A DNA stretch of 64,000 nt from positions 1,674,001-1,738,000 of the forward strand of contig CM074143.1 in the NCBI GenBank assembly GCA_037178625.1, written 5' to 3'. The notes under the pieces are model-generated. The model searched no databases and was not told where the DNA came from. It saw only the letters and a program-made list of their open reading frames with translations. Origin of the DNA: Skeletonema tropicum. Its lineage: Eukaryota; Bacillariophyta; Thalassiosirophyceae; Thalassiosirales; Thalassiosiraceae. The translations under genes and the position numbers were made by a program. Each line of letters begins with the position of its first letter. Positions within the stretch are counted from its first letter, which is position 1. Shown piece by piece: positions 52,717 to 63,860 of this stretch.

Positions 52717-54799
52717 TCAGAAACCATGCAACAATCGTGTCCTCACTGTGTGTATAAATATAACTGGTAGACCCCCTATTGAATGCATGAGCTGTGTTAG
52801 GGCGGGGGGGCAAACCCTTGTGTTTTTGGGAGTCACGAGTTGAGCGCGCCAATATTTTTTTGTCAAACTTTTTGACCTGCGCCTATGGTAAGGCTCGTGC
52901 ACAGGAACCGGGTGGAGGCGTTTGCGGATGAGTTCACCGTTTGGATCGAGAAGATCACCTTGATAGAATCCAGAGATTGGATCTGTAAATCCGGAAGTTA
53001 TCATCGTCAAGAGGTGGACGGTGCTTTCGCCTTTTAATTTTAACTGCAGCAGAACCTTTGAACTTAAGAGCGACGCGGATAGGTACCTTATCGTCTTCAC
53101 ACGAGGTGGAGGAAGGAAGAGCCAACCCACTGATGCGGCTGTTGGCCAGAGATCTATGCAACCTATGACTGCGGAATAAGTGACACCAGTTGAATAACAT
53201 GGAATGAAAAGAGCTTAGATTAGAAGCTTCCTATGCCTATGATGCAAGATTTGCGTGGCACGTGTGGTCAGGAGAGCTGTGTCTGACTTGTCCGTCTTTC
53301 ACCTATGATGACCAGAAGCAGCAGAATAATCATCATCGACTTCGGACACGAAGACAGAGTCACTGCCTGACTGAAGAGTGGAATCACCATTTGATTCGAT
53401 GAGTTGATGAGCTGGACTAACGAATGGATTAGACCCCGGATGGAGCCGTCTCAGTCTGAGGGACGTCAGATTCAGATGGAAGGTCTGCAAAACAAAGTTG
53501 CTGCGCGTCGGTGGACCGAGCCACACCTTGACGGCGGAGAGCAGTCGAGTGATGAGGACATAAGTTGTCACAAGGCTGAAGGAAGGCCTCAGGGATTTGA
53601 GAGATTGTGCGGAGGATGTCACTATACTTGGAGCGATCAACCTTGTTAGCGAGAGAACCGCTTCATAGGAGGCACATTCACGTTGGGACGCTCGTACGTC
53701 AATGGGAAAATGGTAGTTCCAATAAGACGAGGTAGCCAATGCAACCACCAAGGGACTTCAAAAGGGGAATACCAATGATGCAATTGGCGGCGATCTGTAG
53801 TGTTAGCCTATCCAGCAGGTTGCTTCTCAGCGAATATTGGTGCTATGATAAAGGTGAGCACAGTTCTGAAATCCTCTCAGTGAGCTGAGTTCAAATCCGG
53901 GGTGTATCTGAGGTAGTTTCGATTACTGGGACAGTGACTTTATCATTTCTAACAGAATCATGGTGCGATGAATTTGTGATATGGAGCCAAAGACCCAAGG
54001 AAACTGGATAAGGGGACCTTTGGGGGGGGTTAAACCTTAAGGCAAGCTAGAAGTGGGGCTAACAAATTATATTTATAAAAAATTAGATACAACACGGATT
54101 TGAACTCAGCTCACCGAGAGCAGCATTTTAAGCACCTTTACAGGGTAGTGTACTCCCGTGGCGGCTGAGAAGCAATAATTGGCAATATTTTGGATAGGGT
54201 AACACTACAGATCGCCTGGCACTGAGCGTAATCTGAACAAGGACAAGGAGACGCTTTAGAGCAGAAGCACTGCTGACGAAGTAGTTGGCTTAAAAGTTCA
54301 ACTCCAACGGGTACCTCAGTGGTAACAGTCTTGTCGCCGTGCTTCACGACACCGCTGAGGATGATAGGAACATATTGGCCATCATGACAATGACACGTAA
54401 AGAATTGATTGACGATGACGATGTGTGGGTAGCCTTCACAGGTATTCAACTGTGTCCAGCGGATAAACCTGCTCCACTATCGACAGCGACACGGATAAGA
54501 GCGGAGAGAGCAGCGTCTCGGAGGTAGTGCCGAACTTCATGCCAAACATGGCAAGTCAGGATCGAGACAGGACGCGCAGGCTTGGAAGAATTGTTGAGGA
54601 TGGCAGGAAGGAGGGAGTATGTGACTGTGTCCTCAGCCTCAGTTGCAGCGTTGGCAGATTGAGGAGCGACCTCTGCGAGACCTGATGGTGTTGAAGAATT
54701 TCCTAGAGTTTACTAGCAGTTAGACTCTTGGCACTCATATGCTTGTAAGAACGACCACCGCGGAGAGAATAACGGTTCTTCCTGGCTGCCTTCATTTTC
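52717..54799 (-). pseudogene. Degenerate gene remnants, minus strand
   Basis: Several frames read sensibly for 40-150 codons before stops or shifts: EDDKVPIRVALKFKGSAAVK then, one frame over, ITSGFTDPISGFYQGDLLDP (53130-52900); a frame at 53751-53299 (LTRLIAPSIVTSSAQSLKSL); and CHCHDGQYVPIILSGVVKHG with a Cys-rich run (54449-54138). Together with 55692-56900 they may derive from one or two genes broken by insertions. Family not recognised. Confidence 0.4.
53845..54140. repeat. Inverted pair of tRNA-like (SINE-like) segments
   Basis: GAGCTGAGTTCAAATCCG, which contains a B-box/T-arm motif GTTCAAATCC, occurs on the plus strand near 53883 and inverted near 54100. Sequence before it in both copies (CTCTCAGTGAG / CTCTCGGTGAG) also matches. 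I could not fold a full cloverleaf, so this is more likely a tRNA-derived repeat than a tRNA gene. Confidence 0.35.
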
Positions 54800-54803
54800 T
54801 TAA

Positions 54804-55691
54804 CAGCTTTCCGGGTACGGTCTCGCATGCGAGACCATTTTTGCCACCTAGCTTCCTACGTAGTTAATAAAATAACTACTACTCACATTTAGAAGACGTT
54901 CAGTACAGCTATGAAACGCCAAGAAGCAGCTCTTTTCATTGGTGGAGCTCACCAATGACGAAGCTCAACAATTTCGGCGGTTGCAATGCAGGAAAGGCAA
55001 TAGCTCGATTTTTTGTGTATCAAAAATCACAAAAAAAATAGCCGCCGGCCGCCAACCATGGCAGTTCTGGTGTTACTATGTCGCTTACAACCCATTACAT
55101 GCAGCATACCGCACATCCAACGAAAGCTCATGACATACCAAAACGAATATTGTGCGTAGCGTTGCATGAAATGGACAACATCACCGTCGGATCACCTCCT
55201 AAATGTAAGCGGTATTTTTGCCCATCATCGCATCGTCGGCTCTACACACAAGATAGATATGGGACGATTAAACCGGATCTTCGACCGAGGCAAGGCATCA
55301 TACCTCGCGTATATATTATTGGAAGAGATATGTGTAGTCGGATCGGTTTGTAATGTTGTTTTATTGACATAGAAGTGGCTATTGGAAGTGAGGCGGATGC
55401 GTCGGGCGACGAAAAATATCGACCAAGTATGTAGTAGATAAGAGCATGGTATAAACAATGAATTCATGAACCAAGCAACAACAATCAACTCGCAACTACC
55501 ATTACTATTGATCCGTGGCGTTGGATTCATTAATATAGGCCATTGCTGTCAACAGGAGAGCATGGTAGGAAGCAGATCGGCCGCCATGGTTCGTAGGGAG
55601 AAGGTGTTTTTTTTGCTAGATAATACTACGTGCGATGGTAAAAGGGGCTAGGAGGTTTGTTGGCGCAAAAAACGACTTACCCGGAAAGCTG
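54804..55691. mobile_element. 888-bp TTAA-type TIR element, copy 2
   Basis: Same ends (CAGCTTTCCGGGTA) and interior as 18930-19818, flanked by TTAA at 54800-54803 and 55692-55695. The left-end hairpin reads GTCTCGCATGCGAGAC here against GTCGCGCATGCGCGAC in copy 1, a compensated change that keeps the stem. It interrupts a minus-strand coding remnant (TESRKAFF | KKMKAARKNRYSLRGG). Confidence 0.88.
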
Positions 55692-56900
55692 TTAAAGAAT
55701 GCTTTCCTGCTTTCCGTAACTTTATCATTCGCACCAGGTGTGTTGAAGAGAGGACAGTCGGGTCCAAAGCGATGTTGACCTTGACACTCAGGTAGGGTGC
55801 CAACACTCGGGAAGCTTTGATGTGCGAGGACGAGGATGATAGTGACCAAGAGTGCGCTCAGCGTCCGCCGCAATATCCTCTTATGAGGTTATCTGCTGCC
55901 GGACGTTTTGTTACAGTGTTCCGTGTGGTTGGACGTGTCGGACGACTTTCCTATGCCTGTGTGGGAAAAAAAAATATCGTATCGACTCTTCATCGTCGAC
56001 GGTAATCTGCACTCAATGTAATAACTCCATACATCATATATAGCGAGTGAAGGACGACCAATTGAGTCACTCGTGGTCGTGGGGAAATGGCTGTGGAAAT
56101 CATCCATCTACGGCGTAGGCAACTATTGACGGCGCACCCCAGCTAGTGCAAATGGGAGCTCGATAACCTGGCGTCTTAGGATGGTAGATTAAAGACCACA
56201 GGATCCATAGAACGAAGGTCATCAGGTCCCCAGAAGATAGTAACATCGAGTGGATTACTGGTGGAGTTGAGGGTGAAAAAGTCACTAAGCCAATAACCGG
56301 TTATTGGCTTAGTGACTTTTTCACCTTTCAACATGTTGAGGGTAGCCTTAGTCTCTTGTGGGAGTTCGACGAAGAAGCTATAGTCGTAGGCAGTGTTGGT
56401 GTTGTCAGGCGGAGTACGATACGAATCTACCACGGAGTAGTAAACACGACATTGGGCTTGGACCCACTCTCGGCCGAGCGACATTGGGCAGCTGTACGTT
56501 GAACGGTTCCATCGATAGGTAGGAGGACTTGACGATTCGCAGCGGTAGTGGTGAAAGAGAGAGGAGTACCATCAGAGCCATAAAAGCCAAGGATGACGAA
56601 GTTTGAGGGATCCTGCCAATGGGAAGCAAGAAATCTCGTCCAGATGGAGACCCTGGAAGTGACTTGGGTGCCAAGGCCAAGGATTTGGAACTTACCGTGA
56701 GCGTTCACCGTGGCGCTGTGAATGTAGTCAAGCCGATTAAGAGTGGTGTTCGCTTTCCATTGCTTCAGGGGCTCGCTGTCCGTATGTTTGATTTGGGAGG
56801 GAAGACTCCAGGTGATAGCAAAGTCATCATTGTGGAGTGATGATGGGACGACAGAGCTGGCGTAGATGGAACGCCGCAAGTTAGGATAAAGTTGGCTCAT
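55692..56900 (-). pseudogene. Broken gene pieces of unknown family, minus strand
   Basis: A frame from ATG 56900 reads MSQLYPNLRRSIYASSVVPS ... FAITWSLPSQIKHTDSEPLK ... FVILGFYGSDGTPLSFTTTA, then continues one frame over as VVDSYRTPPDNTNTAYDYSF ... ELPQETKATLNMLKGEKVTK ... FTLNSTSNPLDVTIFWGPDD to a stop at 56176. A separate start at 55873 (MRRTLSALLVTIILVLAHQS, signal-peptide-like) leads into the TTAA insertion. A 54-bp palindrome sits inside the coding remnant. No domain recognised. Confidence 0.45.
56272..56325. repeat. Perfect 54-bp palindrome
   Basis: Exact inverted arms about the centre AACC|GGTT at 56298/56299, no spacer, inside the broken coding sequence at 55692-56900 without stopping its frame. 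Confidence 0.92.
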
Positions 56901-57408
56901 CGTAGTTTGTAGAGAAGATGTTGTCTAACATGGAGGCACCACTTGACAAGCAGTGAGATCAGTCGATAGTTTGATGCAGAGGCAGAGCTGATATGACTAT
57001 TTCATGAGATGGATCTACGATATCGATATCGAGTGAAAGAGGCACGATGAGGAAAACATCTCTCGAACAGCATAGGAACAACATATGGCCGAACACTACC
57101 GCTTCCTACAACTCAACAGGAGTTGACTGAGTTGAATGATGAGCTAGAGCAGGGCTGGAACCAAAGTTTATTCTCCAGTGGGCACATCACACGTTGTTGG
57201 CTGGGAATAAGAACAATTCGCAAAGTCGAGAAAAGAATGGAATGCAATCACATCTATAATTATACTATTGCTACCGGATGGGCTTGCTGTCTGAAGATAA
57301 ATAATACTTTTCGCGCGCGGCAAGCTTCCAACTCTATGATTAAAAAGAGATAGAGTTGTTCATTCCAGATATTGGGCTGGATATCTGAAGTAATAAGGCT
57401 TCGAGAGA
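56901..57408. other. Intergenic; start of second LRR duplication
   Basis: No gene. From about 57278 the sequence parallels 30525 onward, with a small insertion (TTTTCGCGCGCGGCAAGC). Confidence 0.5.
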
Positions 57409-60070
57409 TCAATAACCTGAGAGCTGAGGTAAATCGTCTTTTCCCTGCATACATACTTGAAACCATGATCCACAATCATATCCCATCACCGCGGGAACAT
57501 CTAATTTGAAGTCACACACGGCATCATTTTCTCCATCACAGCAAACCTCACAACATTCACAAGCATCGCAATCCATTACCAAAACGGTAGTGTTGTCACA
57601 AACGGCTTCCGATGTAGCATCATCGGCGAACGTATTCTTTGTACCGATCAATGCAACAAGATTGCTCATGTTTGCAAAGCTGGCAGGCAGCTCGTCTGCA
57701 AACATATTGTCTCCAATGTCAACGACGACATTTTCAGACGTTCCAGAAAACAGACCATCTGGCAGAGATCCGCTGAATGAGTTGGATCTGATTAGTAGTA
57801 CTGCCAAATTCTTTGTTGATTTTAATACGTCGACAGTGCCATTGAACTTATTTGATTCAAGCACGAGGAACTCTGACGAAGAAAAGAGACATGTCGTTAG
57901 ATGTGTAGACAAACTTTGTAGGCAAGGTGCTTCATCAATAAGGGTATACTTACTCAAACTTTCAAGGTTTCCAAACGATGAGGGAATCGTCGAAGTCATC
58001 TCATTAGACCCCACATCAAGAAGCTGAAGTGTTCGAAGATTTCCGATTGAAGCTGGCAATTCTCCGTGCAGTGCATTATTTCCAAGATTTAGAACTTCAA
58101 TTGCAGTCAAATTTCCAAGCGAAGAAGGAATTGTTTCTGTGAGATTATTTCACCTCAAGTTGAGATACTTGAGGGAAGAGAGATCGCCAATTGCTTCTGG
58201 TATTGCTCCATGAAATTTGTTTGTTGCCAGATCCAACGTCTGTAGTTGCTTAAGCTTCGCAATCCAAGACGGAATAGTGCCAACAAAATTGTTCGCTAGG
58301 ATGAGTCTATCGAGCTGCGTATCATCAATAGCCTCTACATCGGAGGGAAGGCTCCAATTCGTTCCGAAGTTGTATTGGATATGAATGGTATAGAGTTTCT
58401 TCAATTGGAATAATGAACTTGGGAGCTCTCCACCAAATTTCGGTCCATTCAAGAGCAACCCTACATTTTCTAGGTTAGTCATGTTCCCCATTGTTTGAGG
58501 AAGTTGGCCAGTCAAGCTCAGCTGGTTCTCAATCATAAACATCCTGCAATCCATCAAATATCCAAGCTCTGGAGGCAACGGTCCGTTTAGGTCGTTCAAT
58601 ATTCGAGTATTTATAAGCAAAGAGTCAATAGGCTTTTGATAGTCATCAAACACGATGTCTCCATTCTTAATTTCTTCACAAAAAACTCCTACTGGGTCAT
58701 AATCTGAAAGTGAAAGAGTGAAAGAGTAAAAGAGATCAAGTATAAGAGCGTGAAGCATAGATGCTAGACAAATCAAATAGATGAAATGTTATCCACTCAC
58801 CACCAAAAGGAAAGTTTGGCCTCGAGTAGTTTTTGAACCAATTACACTCATGTAGATCTGGAGACATAAAGTTCAACGAATCTTTCCAGGGATTGGCTTG
58901 TGTCGTAGAAAAGAAGAATGAAGCCAGAATGTACCGCCTGGTTAAATGTGCCTCGCCTGAGTCCCCTCCGATGCTGAAACCGTGCTTCTGCTTGGGCAGC
59001 TTTCCAGTAGAAGGGTCTTGGTTCTCGAGAAGTTCGACGGAAATGGAATCATCACATACTATCCACTGGATTGCTTTGCCCTGAGGGGTCGAATCGTCTT
59101 CTAGCAAATCAAGGGATGTGATGCTGGAGAGAATTGATTTAGCCAACTCATAACGTACATCCACTTCGCCTGGAAGACAAACAGACGAAACAGTCGTATC
59201 TTGCGCTGCATCTTCAGACCTTCCTTGCATACTAAGTGGAAGAGCCACGGCCAAAATAATGCACGCAGCTAACACCAGCCCCCAAAGCGGGAGCAACCAG
59301 CGACAGTTATCACTCTTCTCTACTTCATCATCATTTCTTAAACTATTACTTCGTGCTGCGTCCAACCCATTGCTCTCCGCTTCGTCACCATCCTCCTCCA
59401 TAGGAATCGGCACTACTGCCGAGTCTTCCAACGTGATGGCATTATCAATAAGTCTCTGAACACGCTCTTGTACACGATCCCTCGTCCTTTGTTCGTTTGA
59501 ACGACGTGTCGGATCATCTTCAGGTAAAAATCCTTCCACCATGACGCTCTCCTCATTAATATCACCATCATCGTCTGGGCCGGAGTTGTAGCCCGTATGA
59601 ATTCCCGTGCCTGTGTAGCCTGGACCGGCGACGAACATAAATCCTGGTTGGATTTCGTCGTCCCCGCCATTATTGAAGACTGCAGGATCGGTGGCTATGC
59701 TGATATTTTCATGTGGGATCTCTGCAGTTGCAGTTGCTCCCTCGTCCACATTATTTTCGTCTGAGATCGCTGCAATTGTACCCCTTTGAGATGATGATGT
59801 GGCATACTGATTATTATTCTCTCTAGATACACTACTTGTCAGTCCAGCATCTGGTGTGCCCTTAACATCACCACGTTCATCTTCGGACGGTTTATCTGAG
59901 CGCTCTGCCAGGCGATCTTCAATTTCATCCTCTTCAATTTTCTCCTCCTCTTCCTCTTTCAAGCTGCCGCCACCGTCACCACCGCTGTCGTCAGGGTAAG
60001 CATCGCCCTCGGCCGAAGTCTCGGCGTCAGCAGTAGTTGTCTCAAGTGCTTCTTCTTCGGTTTTCGTCAT
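57409..60070 (-). pseudogene. Second LRR receptor-like copy with nonsense codon
   Basis: Same three-exon structure as 30735-33404: exons 58801-60070 (identical length, 1270 bp), 57954-58703 and 57409-57872, with the second intron again 81 bp. A single G-to-T change turns GGA of LNLRGNN into TGA (58150-58152, about codon 608), cutting off the last LRRs and the Cys-rich end. Otherwise the frame is open, so the loss is recent; a truncated but membrane-anchored product could still be made. The sequence around the first acceptor differs (CACTTTCAG), and exon 1 has small in-frame indels in the acidic domain and one extra Trp in the membrane helix. Confidence 0.85.
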
Positions 60071-60338
60071 GGTCGTGGTGCCTCCTGCGGACGCCTTATA
60101 TGTCTTACGTTCTTACTTACTGTACTATTGAATTTTAAATATCAGGATGATGGTGGCGAGTAAGCTATCAATGAGATTTAGGATGATGGTGGCGAGTAAG
60201 CTATCAATGAGATCCTAATGGCCAAGGGAGGCCAAGGGCCAAGGGAAGATGAAACCACTGCAAGCAAGGTCAAAATCCTTCTCATAGAGTTACTGTGTTA
60301 TTGAGCGAGCGAGGGTCATACTTCAGTATAAGTAGGAA

Positions 60339-61120
60339 TAGGGTAAAAGAATTTCAAACAGGTGAAATTTCACAACTGGAACTTTCAGGAAACTTTCAGG
60401 GTGCAACTTGTCACAATTTTGGCCAAAAATGAAATTTCACATAAGTTCTGGCGGGAAAGGGACATCAATCATCTGGCGGGGACGGACATCAATCACTTCA
60501 CCACCTTCCACTTATATACTTCCTTCACGATGACGATTGTGCCAACTCGTCACAGAACTTTACTCTTCAAAGGCGGAGAATATTATTCCTTCGTTAAATT
60601 TCAGCCCACATGCGTATTCCTCCATTGATATGTACGAGATATTTCTGGGCGCGGATGGCTCTAATTTTGGGCGCGAGTTGGAAAGCAACGATGCACGCTT
60701 GGGATGGTTTGAGTGTTATGCAGGGACGTCTGACTTCTATCGTTTGGTTGCCAAGCCTCTTCTGTCTATGGGAGCTGTAGGATCGATGGATTGTGAACGT
60801 AGGGCCAAACCTTTGAAGAACACCATTCTTACGAAGGATCGAAATAGGATGTTGGATCCAACTGGTGTTGCACTTCTTCGAGGATACGAGAACCTTCGTC
60901 ATATCATGCTGCGAAGAAGATGCTTGGAAAGAGGATTGCAGACTCTCTTCACTAAGTAGAAACTCGAGAATGGTGGGGCAGGGGTGCGAGAATATTTTGT
61001 AGAGAGAATTAGTTTGGGAAATAAGCTAGTGAAATTTGAAACTGAAATTCCTTGACATTCCTTGACATTTCACCCTGAAAATTCCAAGAAATTCAAAAAG
61101 GGTGAAATTCTTGTACCCTA
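60339..61120. mobile_element. 782-bp deleted hAT element
   Basis: The 8-bp direct duplication AGTAGGAA (60331-60338, 61121-61128) flanks ends reading TAGGGTAAAAGAATTTCA and, inverted, TAGGGTACAAGAATTTCA. 8-bp target sites and TAGGG/CAGGG-type ends are typical of hAT transposons. The interior keeps only the 3' part of a transposase gene. Confidence 0.88.
60630..60959 (+). pseudogene. hAT transposase C-terminal fragment
   Basis: Open frame of about 109 codons from ATG 60630 (open upstream to 60537). The stretch LLSMGAVGSMDCERRAKPLK ... ILTKDRNRMLDPTGVALLRG then NLRH matches the layout of the hAT dimerisation region (Ser/Cys-E-R ... K-x-R-N-R ... N-L). The catalytic part is absent. It could still make a short dimerisation peptide able to interfere with full transposases, but expression is unproven. 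Confidence 0.6.
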
Positions 61121-61509
61121 AGTAGGAAGCCATTATTCACCATACCATGTCAGGTGATTGGTTGTGAGTACCGTATCTTTGTTCTACGTAGGAATTAGCC
61201 AAAAAAATGAAATGGTACTGATTTTGATCGGAAGCCACACTCGACTCGATAAACTTCAGTTGTATCGACTAAAAAATGAATCAATGGTCAGGAGAGGAGC
61301 CGCCTTTGAGAAGAGTTCTTCGGTTCTGGGTTACTTGGACATCCGTAGAATTGTTCCGTAGGAATTCATACATAACCCCGTGCCTTTTCGCCGGCACAAA
61401 CCCGACATCGACATTTGAGTGACAATAAGAGAGGTTCCACTGGTACAAAATTCACGTAGAAACTGCTCACCGTAGGAATTCAACCAAATTTGTAGGAATT
61501 CAAAACCTT
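61121..61509. other. Spacer rich in GTAGGAATT motifs
   Basis: CGTAGGAATTC or a close form occurs near 61188, 61360, 61470 and 61491. No gene seen. Confidence 0.5.
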
Positions 61510-61995
61510 GACGAAACGTGACGCGCCCTCTTCCCGCCAATTTTTTTATTAGTAAAATGCTCTAGCTTTGGGTCCGATCGGCCAAAATTAAGTTTCAGGG
61601 AAGTGGTTTACATGCTATTCCCGAGATACTATCCTTTAGGTGACTACTATTATGTGAGTATATACTGTGCTGGGTAGGTGATGAAAGCGTATATTTTCGT
61701 CGAGCTATGCATTTGAAGGTACCCTCTAGCTTCATGCTAATCATGATGGCTGATGGCCGGCCAAATTTGTCTAGCAAAAAGCTAGTGTCTCTCACATGCA
61801 TTTCTCAGCAGAGAGTTGGAATTATCGGCCAACCAACATATGTACAGAACCCCCATTACGGTCGACAAAAGGATGGTAGTACCTTTAAAGCCGGTACATC
61901 AACTCTTTCAATCTCGATTTTGGCCGCTCGGACCCAAAGCTAGAGCATTTCACTAATAAAAAAATTGGCGGGAAGGGGGCGCGTCACGTTTCGTC
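61510..61995. mobile_element. 486-bp TIR element
   Basis: Inverted arms of about 79 bp (61510-61588 and 61917-61995) start GACGAAACGTGACGCGCCC and include GCTCTAGCTTTGGGTCCGA; three to four mismatches. Interior non-coding. No certain target duplication seen. Confidence 0.85.
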
Positions 61996-62089
61996 GATTT
62001 TTTTTTACGTGGATTTTGTACCAGAGTTCTACGTACGGGGCGGGTGAGCGTCTGGAACCCCGCTTATGCTTGGGGTTTTCGGTTTTCGG

Positions 62090-62220
62090 TTCACGCCTTT
62101 TCACGTTGTGTCACGCCTTTTCACGTCAGCATCGGCGTGACGCCAAGATACGCCATTCACGTCGGCGTGACGCCAATACGCCATTTCACGTCGGGCGTGA
62201 CGCCCTATGTGATGGACGGA
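62090..62220. repeat. GC-rich minisatellite, block 1
   Basis: Irregular units of about 26-30 bp built from GGCGTGACGCC, CAAGATACGCCATT and CACGTCGG. The core GGCGT[G/C]ACGCC is near-palindromic. Confidence 0.75.
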
Positions 62221-62970
62221 ATAGGCGCTTTTGGTAGTGCTTGAATTAGATGGTACCATAGATGGTTTTTTTCGATAGTAAGACACTTTTTATCTGCAAG
62301 GGGCGGCACTTCATTCAGGTCATGGATCTACTGGTGGAATTTCGATGACAAGATATACTAAAGAAGGAGCCATGTTGTATGCCTCTTGACTAATACTCGG
62401 TAACCCACTTTTCTCTCATGGTAGGGTCCAGTGGCACGCTTGGCGGCTCCATCGCGTTGGAAGCGGGTGCTTCTGGTTCTGCCAATGCTGGTGATGATAC
62501 CTGGGGATGATACCTTTGTGGTCGGTGACTCTCAATCATCAGATGGCGGTAGTCGACCAAAGAAGCAGGGAACGGGCCCAATCAGGGCGGAGCAGGACAA
62601 TCCGCTGGCTCGAGCTCGTAAACTGGAGGTGGAATCATGTCCATCATATCAGGAGTCAGCGATGATGGTAGCTCTAGCACAGCCAGCATGCTGGCACGAG
62701 CGCTGGATCATCGCGTGGGGATTCTTGACCATTACCTTTTCAGAGACAACCTGAATAGATGGTTCAGCTACAATCCAGTATAGAGTTACGTCTCCACTCA
62801 GCTTTGGGATTTAAATTGAGATATTATTACCCTTCAATTAATCATAATCGATCAGTAAACTCCTCAAGTTACTCCTCTATGTTGTCAGTTAGTTGTACTT
62901 CCTCCACCACTCCGCTCCATGTCAACCCAACGTGACGCAACTCGCCAATTCACGTCGGGCGTCACGCCAA
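62221..62970. other. Spacer with no supported gene
   Basis: A minus-strand frame at 62581-62390 (SHRPQRYHPQVSSPALAEPE) and its plus-strand shadow have no recognisable content. One stray minisatellite unit lies at 62949-62970. Confidence 0.4.
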
Positions 62971-62972
62971 TA

Positions 62973-63524
62973 CAGTCAAATCCCAAGAACTATCCCCCCC
63001 TGGGGGATAAGAATTTTGGCTAGCCTGAGATTGGGGGGGGGTATCGTAACTCAAAGTTGAACCTCAAAAAGTTCCACCTCACAGCCTCCTCACAGCTCTC
63101 ACATCAGTTTGTACATCTCCGCCACCATTGTTGCATCTCTACTGAATCATAACATTGTTTAGTTTGTTTCGGTTCATACGCTGCTCTTCTATCACCCATC
63201 GATAGAGCGGAGGCAATAATTGTGATCGCAGGAATTTTTTGTAAAAAAGGATTCGGAACCCACCAGTGAAGCATCCGCTCCTCAACCTTCAACATTAGGC
63301 AAGCGGCAATGCCCATATTGCCTTCTTTACTTCACCTCTCAGGGACTATCATCGCGCATAAGGAGCCACGAGGCCAGGGGAGATTGGGAGGTAAAGCGAC
63401 CTACATTTACCCACTAAGACACCTAGGTTTGAGCCGCAGGGGGGGGATAAGATTTTAGGCTAGGCTGAGATTTTGTAGGGGGGGATATGCAAAATTGGGG
63501 GGGATAGTTCGTGGGATTTGACTG
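62973..63524. mobile_element. 552-bp TA-target TIR element
   Basis: Ends read CAGTCAAATCCCAAGAACTA and, inverted, CAGTCAAATCCCACGAACTA, flanked by TA on both sides (62971-62972, 63525-63526), as in Tc1/mariner-type miniature elements. G-runs flank the interior. It splits the minisatellite between blocks 1 and 2. GGTTTGAGCC near 63430 resembles a B-box. Confidence 0.82.
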
Positions 63525-63526
63525 TA

Positions 63527-63690
63527 AGTACGCCATTCACGTCGAGCGTCACGCCAAGATACGCAATTCACGTCGTCGTCACGCCAAGATACGCCATCCA
63601 CGCCTGGCGTCACGCCCGACGTGATGGGCGGGCGTGATTCGGCGTGAGCTGGAGTGATTCGGCGTGAAGGCCAACTAACCCTCTGCCAAT
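63527..63690. repeat. GC-rich minisatellite, block 2
   Basis: Continuation of the units at 62949-62970 after the TA element: ACGCCATTCACGTCGAGCG, TCACGCCAAGATACGCAATT and so on, ending in GATTCGGCGTGA repeats. Confidence 0.75.
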
Positions 63691-63860
63691 GGTCACGAAT
63701 CACGAAAATGTCTGGTTAGTGCGGATTGCGGAGCACCTTTTTTAGCAACTATGTTAGAGTTGGCTCTAGAGGGTATTAGGGTTGTGAATAGCGAAGAGGT
63801 AAGGAGTCATCACATACGTTGCTATTCGGTCATCGATAGCGATAGAGGGATAGAAGAATT

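Noticed and set aside
62090..63690. CRISPR-like array
   Set aside because: Units are irregular, spacers are not unique and the genome is eukaryotic; a GC-rich minisatellite fits better.
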